DNA of 64,000 bases from 66-474 sp035695065. Its GTDB lineage: Bacteria > Pseudomonadota > Gammaproteobacteria > Xanthomonadales > Rhodanobacteraceae. Under the pieces are notes generated by a model. The model did not search any database. It was not told where the DNA came from and saw only the letters and a program-made list of their open reading frames with translations. Every line of letters begins with the position of its first letter. Position 1 is the stretch's first letter. Below are positions 11,624 to 20,019 of the stretch, piece after piece. The stretch spans positions 1 through 64,000 of the forward strand of contig DASSEW010000003.1 in assembly GCA_035695065.1 (NCBI GenBank). Reading direction: 5' to 3'. The position numbers were made by a program, and so were the translations under genes.

Positions 11624-12094
11624 TCAACGCGCGTTGTTCGACCAGTCCGCCGAATAGCAGCGCCAGTGCGAGCCCTCGCGCCGCCACGCGGTGGTCATCG
11701 CGTATACGGCTGCATGATCCGGCAACAGGCTGTCTGATGGTCCGCCGGTGAGCGTCAGGGTGAAGGTCGCGACCAGCCGCTCGCCTTGCCACTTCACGGA
11801 AACGGGGCCGACCAGCACGCCGGTGCTGTCGTGCCGGAACGCGCGCAAGGCCAGCAACCGCTGCAGATCGTGATGGTCGAAGTCGCCTTCGTTGCCGATG
11901 AAATCCTTGCTGACCTGGTCCAGCACGCCATCGGCATCGTTGTTGCGCGCCGCATCCGCTGCGGCGGAGATCGCCTGCCGGACCTGATCCTCATCCGGCG
12001 TGCGATGGCAGCCGGCAAGCATCGGCAGGCACAGCAACATGCAGGCGAGCGCGATGAATCCGCGGCCCGCGCGCGCACCTTCGAATCGCCGCAT
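11624..12094 (-). CDS. Small lipoprotein of unknown function
   Basis: 156 residues from the ATG at 12094, which has a GGGAGGG Shine-Dalgarno about 6 nt upstream; the longer frame has none. Residues 1-28 form a lipoprotein signal ending in the lipobox LAGC, so it is membrane-anchored. The mature part (DEDQVRQAISAAADAARNND... through HWRCYSADW) has the alpha-then-curved-sheet look of an NTF2-like fold, but I do not recognise a named family. It is divergent from fadD with a 103-bp gap. Confidence 0.75.
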   Translation of the reverse strand: MRRFEGARAGRGFIALACMLLCLPMLAGCHRTPDEDQVRQAISAAADAARNNDADGVLDQVSKDFIGNEGDFDHHDLQRLLALRAFRHDSTGVLVGPVSVKWQGERLVATFTLTLTGGPSDSLLPDHAAVYAMTTAWRREGSHWRCYSADWSNNAR

Positions 12095-12197
12095 CCGACT
12101 GCCCTCCCTCGCTCGCTGCATTGCAGCTTGCCATTTTTCCCGTGCGTGCTCCAATCGCGCGATGATTGTGACCGCGCCAGACACATCGGGAGAAGCA

Positions 12198-13892
12198 ATG
12201 AGCGCCAGCAGCGAACGTCCGTGGCTCGCCAGTTATCCCTCCGGCGTGCCTGCGGAGATCGACACGCAAGCCTATCCATCGCTGGTGGCGATGTTCGAGG
12301 AGACCTGCGCGCGCTTCCCGCAGCGCCCGGCGTATTCGAGCTTCGGCAAGAGCATGAGCTACGCCGAATTGGACAAGCTCAGTGCGCGCTTCGCCGCATG
12401 GCTTTCCGGCGAGCTGAAACTCGGCAAGGGCGATCGCGTCGCGATCATGATGCCGAATCTCCTGCAGTATCCGGTCGCGCTGTTCGGCACGTTGCGCGCG
12501 GGCTGCACGGTCGTCAACGTCAATCCGCTCTACACCGCGCGTGAACTCGAACACCAGTTGCGTGACTCCGGCGCGAAGGTGATCGTCGTGCTGGAGAACT
12601 TCGCCGCCACGCTCGCCAGCGTGCGCAACCAGACGCCCATCGAGACCGTGGTCGTGACCTCGATCGGCGACCTGCTCGGTTTCCCGCAAGGCGCGCTGAT
12701 GAGCCTTGCGGTGAAGTACGTCAAGAAGATGGTGCCGCGCTGGGATATCCCGGACCACGTGTGCTTCGGCGACCTGCTGAAACGCGGCGCCGCGCTGCCG
12801 GTGCCGGAAGTCGAGATCGGCCACGACGACCTCGCCTTCCTTCAATACACGGGCGGCACCACCGGCGTGGCCAAGGGCGCGATGCTCAGCCACGGCAACA
12901 TGGTGGCGAACACGATGCAGCTCGCGTCATGGGTGGGCGACCTGTTCACCCACGGCGAAGAGAAGATCGTCACCGCGCTGCCGCTCTACCACATTTTTTC
13001 GCTGACGGTGAACGCTCTTTTCATGATGCACTTCGGCGGCGAGAACATCCTGATCGTCAACCCGCGCGACATCCCCGCTTTCGTCAAGGTGTTGAAGAAG
13101 AACCGCTGGAGCGCGATCACCGGCGTCAACACCTTGTTCAACGCACTGGCGCACTGCCCGGACCTGACGCACGACGACTTCGCCAACGTGAAGTTCGCGC
13201 TGGCCGGCGGCATGGCCGTGCAGCGCGCGGTGGCCGAACGCTGGAAGGCGCTGGCCGGGGTCCCGCTGATCGAGGGCTACGGTTTGACCGAAACCTCGCC
13301 GGTGGCGACGGCGAATCCGCTGGATCTCAAGGAGTACAGCGGCTCGATCGGCATGCCGCTGCCTTCGACGGATCTGAAGTTGATCGATGATGGCGGCAAC
13401 GAAGTCGCGCGCGGCGAATCGGGCGAGCTGTGCGTGCGCGGCCCCCAGGTGATGAAGGGCTACTGGAACCGGCCCGACGAAACCGCGAAGGTGCTGGGCA
13501 GCGACGGCTGGTTGCGCACCGGCGACATCGCGCGGATGGACGAGCGCGGCTTCTTCTACATCGTCGATCGCAAGAAGGACATGATCCTGGTGTCCGGCTT
13601 CAACGTGTACCCCAACGAGATCGAGGACGTGGTCGCGCGCCATCCGGGCGTGCTGGAAGTCGCCGCGATCGGCGTGCCGGACGAACACTCCGGCGAAGTC
13701 GTGAAGCTGTTCGTGGTGAAGAAGGATCCCGCGCTCACCGAAGCCGCGTTGAAGCAGTACTGCCACGACGAACTGACCGGCTACAAACGTCCGAAGTACG
13801 TCGAGTTCCGCGATTCGCTGCCCAAGAGCAACGTCGGCAAGATCCTGCGCCGCGAATTGCGCGACGAGGAGAAGAAGCGTGCCCAAGCTTGA
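12198..13892 (+). CDS. fadD: Long-chain fatty acid-CoA ligase
   Basis: 564 residues; activates long-chain fatty acids with ATP and CoA, feeding beta-oxidation. Start ATG 12198 has GGGAG 5 nt upstream; the upstream open frame was not used. The AMP-binding motif YTGGTTGVAKGA starts at residue 217, followed by EGYGLTETSPV, GWLRTGD and the C-terminal lysine motif LPKSNVGKILRREL. The VNPLYT near residue 110 is typical of FadD. The downstream cupin start overlaps its end by 14 bp, suggesting one transcript. Confidence 0.94.
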   Translation: MSASSERPWLASYPSGVPAEIDTQAYPSLVAMFEETCARFPQRPAYSSFGKSMSYAELDKLSARFAAWLSGELKLGKGDRVAIMMPNLLQYPVALFGTLRAGCTVVNVNPLYTARELEHQLRDSGAKVIVVLENFAATLASVRNQTPIETVVVTSIGDLLGFPQGALMSLAVKYVKKMVPRWDIPDHVCFGDLLKRGAALPVPEVEIGHDDLAFLQYTGGTTGVAKGAMLSHGNMVANTMQLASWVGDLFTHGEEKIVTALPLYHIFSLTVNALFMMHFGGENILIVNPRDIPAFVKVLKKNRWSAITGVNTLFNALAHCPDLTHDDFANVKFALAGGMAVQRAVAERWKALAGVPLIEGYGLTETSPVATANPLDLKEYSGSIGMPLPSTDLKLIDDGGNEVARGESGELCVRGPQVMKGYWNRPDETAKVLGSDGWLRTGDIARMDERGFFYIVDRKKDMILVSGFNVYPNEIEDVVARHPGVLEVAAIGVPDEHSGEVVKLFVVKKDPALTEAALKQYCHDELTGYKRPKYVEFRDSLPKSNVGKILRRELRDEEKKRAQA

Positions 13893-14331
13893 CCTGGAAT
13901 CCATCCGCCGCCGCACCGGCACGTCGTATCCGGCGCCGTTCGACCAGCCCTGCCTGGCGCGCTCACGGCGTGCGCTCGGCGATGCCGGTGGTCTCAACCA
14001 TTTCGGGGTGAACCTGCTGGAGCTAGCCCCCGGTACGTGGTCCAGCCAGCGGCACTGGCACTCGGGCCACGACGAATTCGTGTGGGTGGTTTCAGGCGAA
14101 GTGGTGCTGGTGGAAGACGGCGGCGAGACGATCCTGCGCGCCGGCGATTGCGCGGCCTTCGCGAAGAACAGCGGCAACGGACATCACCTGATCAATCGTT
14201 CGAATGCGACCGCGACCGTTCTCGAAGTCGGAACGCGCAGCGACGACGACGTGTGCACCTACTCCGACATCGACATGCAGATCGACAGCAAGGTCGGCTC
14301 CTACGCGCGCAAGGACGGAACGCCCTATTGA
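13879..14331 (+). CDS. Cupin domain protein
   Basis: 150 residues. One double-stranded beta-helix with both cupin motifs: HWHSGHDEFVWVVSGEVVLV (His and Glu metal ligands) and GDCAAFAKNSGNGHHLIN. The start is a GTG within the end of fadD with a GAGGAGAAG tract upstream, so it is probably translated with fadD. The C-terminal part (DVCTYSDIDM) is seen in cupins annotated as auxin-binding or isomerase-like, but the reaction is unknown. It ends in a 7-bp convergent overlap with the next gene. Confidence 0.88.
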   Translation: MPKLDLESIRRRTGTSYPAPFDQPCLARSRRALGDAGGLNHFGVNLLELAPGTWSSQRHWHSGHDEFVWVVSGEVVLVEDGGETILRAGDCAAFAKNSGNGHHLINRSNATATVLEVGTRSDDDVCTYSDIDMQIDSKVGSYARKDGTPY

Positions 14332-14639
14332 TTCGATGGCCAACTTCTCGGGTGTTTTGCCCCGAGCCACACCAGCATGACCCACATTGCGAACGCCCAA
14401 ACTAAAGAATTGGCCAAGAGGGAGACCACGGCCCATTGGAGCAGATGGCCATAAGGATGATGGTTTTCTCGATATAACCGCACCAAATCGGAAACCGGGA
14501 ACGTCAGCACGTGGCCAGTTGCTTTCAGAGCGGTTGCGCAATGCTCCTTGCAGCCCAGCTCCGTCAAGGTGATGCGGACAACGCATGCGAGATGCAGAAC
14601 CCCGAATATCAAGGAAAGCACGGCCGCCCTGATCTTCAT
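14325..14639 (-). CDS. Hypothetical small membrane protein
   Basis: 104 residues from the ATG giving MKIRAAVLSLIFG; a longer start at 14690 is possible but less hydrophobic. Two transmembrane helices are apparent (about residues 4-26 and 65-93), with a charged loop containing RLYRENHHPYGH between them and two cysteines (CKEHC). I do not recognise the family. Base composition is clearly less GC-rich than the neighbours, so it may be a recent arrival. No strong Shine-Dalgarno. Confidence 0.6.
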   Translation of the reverse strand: MKIRAAVLSLIFGVLHLACVVRITLTELGCKEHCATALKATGHVLTFPVSDLVRLYRENHHPYGHLLQWAVVSLLANSLVWAFAMWVMLVWLGAKHPRSWPSNQ

Positions 14640-14658
14640 CTGTTTGCGTCTCGCAGCA

Positions 14659-15030
14659 TCAATCGCTCCACGGCTCCAACGCATCCGCATACCCGCCCAG
14701 CAGTTCCCACAGCGGCGCCTGCTTGTCCTCGGGAATGCGCGCGAAAGCGAAGCCGATGCGATCCTCGGAAACGCGCGCCACGCGTGCTTCCAGATGGATG
14801 TTGAGGTTCTCCTGGAACAGCATGTCCAGCACCCACAGGTCGCCGGGTTCGCCTTTCCAGTTGTTGGGCCGCGCCAGCAGCGCGCCGGTGGCCGAGATGT
14901 CTTCCAGTTCGGTCGCCCAGACGTCGCCGCGGCGGCTGAGCAATACCGCGATCTGGCTCTTCATGCGCGCGTGCCGCAATCCTGTTGCGCGCGGTGCCGG
15001 TCGCGTCTGTTCTTCATCCATTACGTTCAT
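14659..15030 (-). CDS. PilZ domain protein
   Basis: 123 residues from ATG 15030 (MNVMDEEQTRP) with GGAAAG upstream; an alternative ATG lies three codons in. PilZ features are the basic stretch RHARMKSQ leading to the first strand and EDISATGALL (the D/NxSxxG c-di-GMP motif at about residues 43-52). The first RxxxR motif is weakly kept, so c-di-GMP binding is likely but not certain. Its start overlaps the end of dinB by 17 bp, so the two are probably co-transcribed. Confidence 0.82.
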   Translation of the reverse strand: MNVMDEEQTRPAPRATGLRHARMKSQIAVLLSRRGDVWATELEDISATGALLARPNNWKGEPGDLWVLDMLFQENLNIHLEARVARVSEDRIGFAFARIPEDKQAPLWELLGGYADALEPWSD

Positions 15031-16174
15031 GACTTTCCAGTGCCCTGCCCCGAACCAGGCTGCCGTCGCCAAACCGGGCGTTGATGCGATCCTGCAGGCC
15101 ATCGGTCGCGTCCGCGCCGCGCGCGAACAGGTCCGGTTGCGCCATCGCCTCGAAACCGCCCAGGCTCACCCCCAGCAAACGCAGCTTGCGATGCCCGCCG
15201 GCTTGCCACCATTTTTCTAGCAAGTCGCGGGCCACGGCATGGATCTCGGCGGTGGAATCGGTGGGCGCGGGCAAGGTGGCCTGGCGGCTATGGGTGAGGA
15301 ACGGCGGCTCGCGCAACTTCAGGTGCACGACCCGGCCACGCAGGCCGGCGCCGCGCAGGCGCGCCGCCACCTTCTCGCAAAGCCGCAGCAGCCAGGCCGA
15401 TGCCTGCTCGAAAGTTTCGAGATCCTGCGCGAAAGTGTTTTCCGCGCCTATGGATTTTTCCTTCGCATCCGGCTCGACCAGGCGCTCGTCCTCGCCGCTC
15501 GCCAATGCCTGCAGATGCGAGGCATCGCGGCCGAGCGCGCGGCGCAGGCGCTCTGGACCGGCCCGGCGCAGGTCGCCAATGGTGCGGATGCCGATGCCCT
15601 CCAGCGCGGCCTGCGCTTGCCGGCCCACGGTCCAGAGGCGCCCGACTGGCAGTGGATCGAGCACGGCGTGGACATTCTCCGGCGCAATGTGCAGCAGGCC
15701 GTCCGGCTTGCCGAGTTCACTCGCCAGTTTCGCCAGCAGCTTGTTGTGCGCCATGCCGATGGACGCGGTAAGGCCCGTGCGTTCGCGAATGTCTTTCTTG
15801 AGCTTGCGGCCGATCGGCCCGATCCCGCCGAACAGGCGCAGGCTGGCGGTGACGTCCAGGAAAGCCTCGTCCAGCGACAAGCCTTCGATTGCCGGCGTGA
15901 CTTCCGCGAAGGCTTCGAACACCCTCGCCGACACTTCCCGATAGCGCGCCATGCGCGGCGCCACCCATATCGCCTGCGGACACAACCGCTGGGCCTGCAT
16001 GCTCGGCATGGCCGAGCGCACGCCGAACGGGCGCGCCTCGTAGCTCGCCGTCAGCACCACACTGCGCCGGGCGGGAAAGCCCACGATCACCGGCCGCCCG
16101 CGCAGCTCCGGCCGGTCGTATTGCTCGACCGAGGCGTAGAAGGCGTCCATGTCCACGTGCAGGATCGCTCGCAT
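15014..16174 (-). CDS. dinB: DNA polymerase IV (Y-family)
   Basis: 386 residues; error-prone translesion polymerase. MRAILHVDMDAFYASVEQ has the first metal ligand (D8), and SLDEAFLDVT (D102, E103) the other two. The little-finger domain follows about residue 235. A clamp-binding motif QPDLF is at about 346-350, some 36 residues before the C-terminus rather than at the very end as in E. coli. No LexA box is visible just upstream, so SOS control is not evident. Confidence 0.95.
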   Translation of the reverse strand: MRAILHVDMDAFYASVEQYDRPELRGRPVIVGFPARRSVVLTASYEARPFGVRSAMPSMQAQRLCPQAIWVAPRMARYREVSARVFEAFAEVTPAIEGLSLDEAFLDVTASLRLFGGIGPIGRKLKKDIRERTGLTASIGMAHNKLLAKLASELGKPDGLLHIAPENVHAVLDPLPVGRLWTVGRQAQAALEGIGIRTIGDLRRAGPERLRRALGRDASHLQALASGEDERLVEPDAKEKSIGAENTFAQDLETFEQASAWLLRLCEKVAARLRGAGLRGRVVHLKLREPPFLTHSRQATLPAPTDSTAEIHAVARDLLEKWWQAGGHRKLRLLGVSLGGFEAMAQPDLFARGADATDGLQDRINARFGDGSLVRGRALESHERNG

Positions 16175-16467
16175 GGACGAATCTTAATGGCGTGCGCCAA
16201 CTACTGGACTTGTTCCGCGCGGCCTCGTAATCTAGCCCCATCGAGTGGGAAACGGGATGGCGAGAAGCCGCCCGCCACGCACGCTGAAGTCCTCGCCCAA
16301 GGGCGACCCGATACGACGAAGTCTTCGCGCGAACGCGGTTCGCGAGCGTGTGCCATGGCGCGCGTATGACCCGCTGTGCAGTCGCAAGCATCAATGCCCG
16401 CATCCGACGCAGCGCGCCGGGATGCGCACCCGAATGACGTTGTTCCCTTTGTCATGATCAGTGCCGG
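16175..16467 (+). other. 293-bp spacer between dinB and scpA
   Basis: Divergent promoter region. A perfect palindrome CGCGAAC-GCG-GTTCGCG lies at 16328-16344. A short open frame (16245-16457) rich in Arg/Pro has no coding signs. I see no RNA gene. Confidence 0.45.
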
Positions 16468-17346
16468 ATGAGCACCCAAGCAGCGCAAGCCGAAGCGATC
16501 TCCGCGGAGAGCGAATCCGTCGCCGTGCCGGTGGCGCCGATGCACACGCCGCAGCAGCAGGAAATGCCGCTCGCGGTCGTGCGCGGCCAGCCGGTCCTGC
16601 AGATGCCGCAGGACCTGTACATCCCGCCGGATGCGCTGGAAGTCATCCTCGAAGCATTCGAAGGTCCGCTGGATCTGCTGCTCTACCTGATCCGGCGGCA
16701 GAACCTGGAAATCCTGGATATCCCGGTCGCCGAGATCACCCGGCAGTACATGGAATACATCGAGGTGATGCGCGAGTTGCGGCTCGAGCTCGCGGCGGAA
16801 TATCTGGTGATGGCCGCGATCCTGGCCGAGATCAAGTCGCGGCTGCTGTTGCCGCGGCCACCCTCGGAGGAAGGCTCGGAAGACGACCCGCGCGCGGAAT
16901 TGATCCGCCGCCTGCAGGAATACGAGCGCTTCAAGAAGGCGGCGGAAGACATCGACACGTTGCCGCGGATGGAGCGCGACATCGATCCGGCCTACGCCTT
17001 CGTGCCGGACCGGCAGGTGGTGAAGTTGCCGCCGCCGGTGGACATGCGCGAAATGCTGCTGGCGTTGCGCGACGTGCTGAAGCGCGCGGAGCTGTTCGGC
17101 CACCACGCGGTGGAACGCGAACCGCTGTCGGTGCGCCAGCGCATGGGCGACGTGCTCCGCGCGCTGGGTGATGGCGCGTTCCATCGCTTCGAGTCGCTGT
17201 TCGATGTATCCGAAGGCCGGCTCGGCGTGGTGGTGACGTTCCTGTCGCTGCTGGAATTGGCCAAGGATCGCCTGGTCGAGATCGTGCAGGAAGCACCGCT
17301 GGCGGCGATCTATCTGAAGGCGCGCGCGACCGAAGCGACGGAGTGA
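16468..17346 (+). CDS. scpA: Segregation and condensation protein A
   Basis: 292 residues; kleisin subunit of the Smc-ScpAB condensin. The kleisin N-terminal helical domain begins EAFEGPLDLLLYLIRRQNLE (about residue 60) and continues through AAEYLVMAAILAEIKSRLLL. The C-terminal winged helix (ESLFDVSEGRLGVVVTFLSLLEL) would bind the Smc head. An extra Gln/Ala-rich stretch of about 50 residues precedes the kleisin domain. scpB follows 133 bp later; smc is in this window at 51-54.6 kb. Confidence 0.94.
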   Translation: MSTQAAQAEAISAESESVAVPVAPMHTPQQQEMPLAVVRGQPVLQMPQDLYIPPDALEVILEAFEGPLDLLLYLIRRQNLEILDIPVAEITRQYMEYIEVMRELRLELAAEYLVMAAILAEIKSRLLLPRPPSEEGSEDDPRAELIRRLQEYERFKKAAEDIDTLPRMERDIDPAYAFVPDRQVVKLPPPVDMREMLLALRDVLKRAELFGHHAVEREPLSVRQRMGDVLRALGDGAFHRFESLFDVSEGRLGVVVTFLSLLELAKDRLVEIVQEAPLAAIYLKARATEATE

Positions 17347-17479
17347 TTCGCTCCGGCAACGACGCGGATTCAGCGCAAAAGAATGAGACAAGTCCGATTA
17401 TTTCGTCTTCGCGCGTTTGATTTCCATTGAACCGATTGTTTCTGCACCGTGCCGACAAAGCACACAAGGTGGGACCTAA

Positions 17480-18172
17480 GTGGAACAGGACAAACTGAAG
17501 AACATCGTCGAGGCCGCCCTGCTCGCCGCACAGCAACCGTTGACCGTGGCGATGCTGGCCGCGCTGTTCGCCGAAGAGGAAGCGGTGACGCATTCCGAAC
17601 TTGCACAGGCGCTGGAAGCGCTCGGCAACGAGTGCGAAGGCCGCGGCGTGGAACTGGTGGAGGTCGCCTCCGGCTTCCGCTACCAGGTGCGCGAGGCCGT
17701 GCATCCCTGGGTCGCGCGGCTGTGGAGCGAGCGCCAGACCAAGTATTCGCGCGCGCTGCTGGAAACCCTGGCGCTGATCGCCTATCGGCAACCGATCACG
17801 CGCGGCGAGATCGAGCAGATCCGCGGCGTGGCGGTGGCGACCAGCATCATGCGCACGCTGGAAGAACGCGAGTGGATCCGCGTGGTCGGCTATCGCGACG
17901 TGCCCGGCAAGCCGGCGCTGTTCGGCACCACCCGCAACTTCCTCGACTACTTCAACCTGAAGTCGCTGGATCAGCTCCCGACGCTCGCGGAAATCCGCGA
18001 CCTGGAAGACATCGAACCGCAGCTCTCGCTGGTGGCAGGCGTGGATGCGCCGGAAGTGGCCGGCGCCGAAGATGCGGATGACAACGAAGATATCGCCGCA
18101 TCCTCCGATGATGGCGAGGAAGGCGAAGGCAACGATACGCGCGACGCGCTGTCGGCGGAGGACCAGGCATGA
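17480..18172 (+). CDS. scpB: Segregation and condensation protein B
   Basis: 230 residues; winged-helix KITE subunit of Smc-ScpAB. Start is GTG with AAGGTGG upstream. The body (LETLALIAYRQPITRGEIEQ, then RGVAVATSIMRTLEEREWIR and GTTRNFLDYFNLKSL) is textbook ScpB. The last 40 or so residues are very acidic and low in complexity (EDADDNEDIAASSDDGEEGE). Its stop overlaps the rluB start by 4 bp, so the two are translationally coupled. Confidence 0.95.
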   Translation: MEQDKLKNIVEAALLAAQQPLTVAMLAALFAEEEAVTHSELAQALEALGNECEGRGVELVEVASGFRYQVREAVHPWVARLWSERQTKYSRALLETLALIAYRQPITRGEIEQIRGVAVATSIMRTLEEREWIRVVGYRDVPGKPALFGTTRNFLDYFNLKSLDQLPTLAEIRDLEDIEPQLSLVAGVDAPEVAGAEDADDNEDIAASSDDGEEGEGNDTRDALSAEDQA

Positions 18173-19488
18173 ACGCGCGCGGCGTACTCAGTCTGAAACG
18201 CGGCGAGGGCGGCAACGGTCCGCTCGAGGAACGCCTGCACAAGGTGCTGGCGAATGCCGGCCTCGGCTCGCGGCGCATGCTCGAAGAACGCATCGCCAAC
18301 GGCGAAGTGCTGGTCAACGGCACGCCGGCGCAGACAGGCTCCAGCGTGCACGCGGGTGATCGCGTGGAACTGGACCGCAAGCAGTTCGTGGTCGCCACCG
18401 ACACCCGCGACAACGCCGAGGTGATGCTTTACCACAAGCCGGAAGGCGAACTCACCACGCGTGACGATCCGGAAGGCCGTCCGACCGTGTTCGAGCACCT
18501 GCCAGCCCTGCGCGGCTCGCGCTGGATCGCGATCGGACGCCTCGACACGAATACGACCGGCCTGTTGCTGCTGACCACCGATGGCGAACTCGCCAATGCG
18601 CTGATGCATCCGAGCCGCGAGATCGAGCGCGAATATCTCTGCCGCGTGCACGGAGAGGTATCGGACGAGACGCTCGCCAAGCTGAAAGCGGGCGTGCAAC
18701 TGGAAGACGGCCTGGCGAAATTCGACGAAATCCACGTGGTCAATCGAGGCGACGGCAGCCACCAGTGGTTCCGCGTGGTGCTGCACGAAGGCCGCAACCG
18801 CGAAGTGCGCCGGCTGTGGGACAGCCAGGGTTTCCTGGTCAGCCGCCTGAAGCGCATCCGCTACGGCAACGTGACGCTGCCGCGCGGCCTGCGTCCCGGC
18901 CAGCACGAAGCGCTTTCCGCCGAAGGCGTCACCGCGCTGCGCGAGCTGTCCGGCGCCGGCGCGCCGCAACCGACGCTCACGCTGAAATCCGTCCTGCATC
19001 AACGCAACAGCACGCGTCGCGCGGTGACCGAAGTGCGCCCGGCCGAGAACGCCAAGGCTTGGACCGGCGTGCATCATCACGAAGCACGCGAACTGACCGC
19101 CTTCGATCGCGTGCGTCCCGATGATTTCACGCCCGGCCGCGGCAAGCGGCGGCGCGGACCGCCTGGCCGCGAGGTCAACGGCAACGTCGCGCGACCGGAG
19201 AATCCGCAGCGCAAGCGCAAGAATCGCCGCGGCGTCGCGCCCGGCCAGGAGCTGCCATCGGTACGTACCTGGTTCGCCGGCGAAACGCGCAACGATTCGC
19301 GCGGCGGACGCGGCCGTCCACAACCCGGTGGCCAGCGTGACGGCCGTCCGCGTGGTCCCGGCGGCAATGCAGGACGCCCGAGCGGCGCGCGGGACGGGCG
19401 CCCCGGCGGTGGTCGTCCAGGCAACGCAAAGCCGGGGGGCAATCGCGGGCCGCGTCGCGATGGCGGCAATCGGCCGCCGCGGGGTTGA
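18169..19488 (+). CDS. rluB: 23S rRNA pseudouridine synthase RluB
   Basis: 439 residues; RsuA-family enzyme that modifies U2605 of 23S rRNA. An S4 RNA-binding domain (ERLHKVLANAGLGSRRMLEE) is at about residues 20-65, and the catalytic motif GRLDTNTTGLLLL contains the nucleophilic Asp. HEGRNREVRRLW confirms the RsuA/RluB branch. The C-terminal third, from about residue 310, is a basic Arg/Gly/Pro-rich tail without a fold, much longer than in minimal family members. It follows scpB, as is common in gammaproteobacteria. Confidence 0.94.
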   Translation: MNARGVLSLKRGEGGNGPLEERLHKVLANAGLGSRRMLEERIANGEVLVNGTPAQTGSSVHAGDRVELDRKQFVVATDTRDNAEVMLYHKPEGELTTRDDPEGRPTVFEHLPALRGSRWIAIGRLDTNTTGLLLLTTDGELANALMHPSREIEREYLCRVHGEVSDETLAKLKAGVQLEDGLAKFDEIHVVNRGDGSHQWFRVVLHEGRNREVRRLWDSQGFLVSRLKRIRYGNVTLPRGLRPGQHEALSAEGVTALRELSGAGAPQPTLTLKSVLHQRNSTRRAVTEVRPAENAKAWTGVHHHEARELTAFDRVRPDDFTPGRGKRRRGPPGREVNGNVARPENPQRKRKNRRGVAPGQELPSVRTWFAGETRNDSRGGRGRPQPGGQRDGRPRGPGGNAGRPSGARDGRPGGGRPGNAKPGGNRGPRRDGGNRPPRG

Positions 19489-19538
19489 CCTCGTAGGAGC
19501 GCACCTGCGCGCAAACCGTATTTGGACGGAGAACACCC

Positions 19539-19898
19539 ATGCCTGTCGCAAGTGATGTTGTGATCTGGCACAACCCGCGCTGCTCCAAGTCGCGCGGCGC
19601 GCTGGAACTGCTGCACGAGCGCGGCATCGAGCCGACCGTCATTGATTACCGCGAGAATCCGCCCGATGGACGCGAGCTCTCCCGCGTGCTCGACCTGCTG
19701 CGGATGCAGCCGCGCGAGCTGATGCGCCGCGACGAGTCCGAATACGCGCAACTGAAACTGGATGATCCATCGCTCACGCGCGAGCAGTTGATCGCGGCGA
19801 TGGTCGCGCACCCGATCCTGATCCAGCGCCCGATCGTGATCGCCAACGGCAAGGCCGCGATTGGCCGGCCACCGGAAGCGGTGCTCGCGATCCTGTGA
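19539..19898 (+). CDS. ArsC-family reductase (YfgD/ArsC-like)
   Basis: 119 residues, thioredoxin-like fold. The catalytic cysteine is in WHNPRCSKSRGALELL (Cys15), as in glutaredoxin-dependent arsenate reductases. It also has the substrate-binding RPIVIANGKAAIGRPPE. There are no arsenic-resistance neighbours (no arsB, arsR or arsH), so a housekeeping YfgD-like role is as likely as arsenate reduction. Weak GGAGAA ribosome binding site before the ATG. Confidence 0.88.
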   Translation: MPVASDVVIWHNPRCSKSRGALELLHERGIEPTVIDYRENPPDGRELSRVLDLLRMQPRELMRRDESEYAQLKLDDPSLTREQLIAAMVAHPILIQRPIVIANGKAAIGRPPEAVLAIL

Positions 19899-19909
19899 GC
19901 CTGTGATCT

Positions 19910-20002
19910 CGTCATTCCGGCGAAAGCCGGAATCCATTGTGCTCTTTGCGAGGGAATCAAGATGGATTCCGGATCGCCGCTAGCGCGGCGTCCGGAATGA
20001 CG
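19910..20002. repeat. CGTCATTCCGG...CCGGAATGACG inverted repeat
   Basis: Starts CGTCATTCCGGCGAAAGCCGGAA and ends GGCGTCCGGAATGACG, with an inner GATGGATTCCGG block. Related units occur at 35283, 50961, 55441 and possibly 61686. Lies between two convergent genes. Confidence 0.75.
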
Positions 20003-20019
20003 ACAGATGTTGATAAGTT

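Noticed and set aside
16245..16457. Small open frame before scpA
   Set aside because: Arg/Pro-rich, no ribosome binding site and no recognisable domain; it sits in a promoter region.
19539..19898. Arsenic-resistance operon
   Set aside because: Only a single ArsC-like gene; no arsR, arsB/acr3 or arsH nearby.
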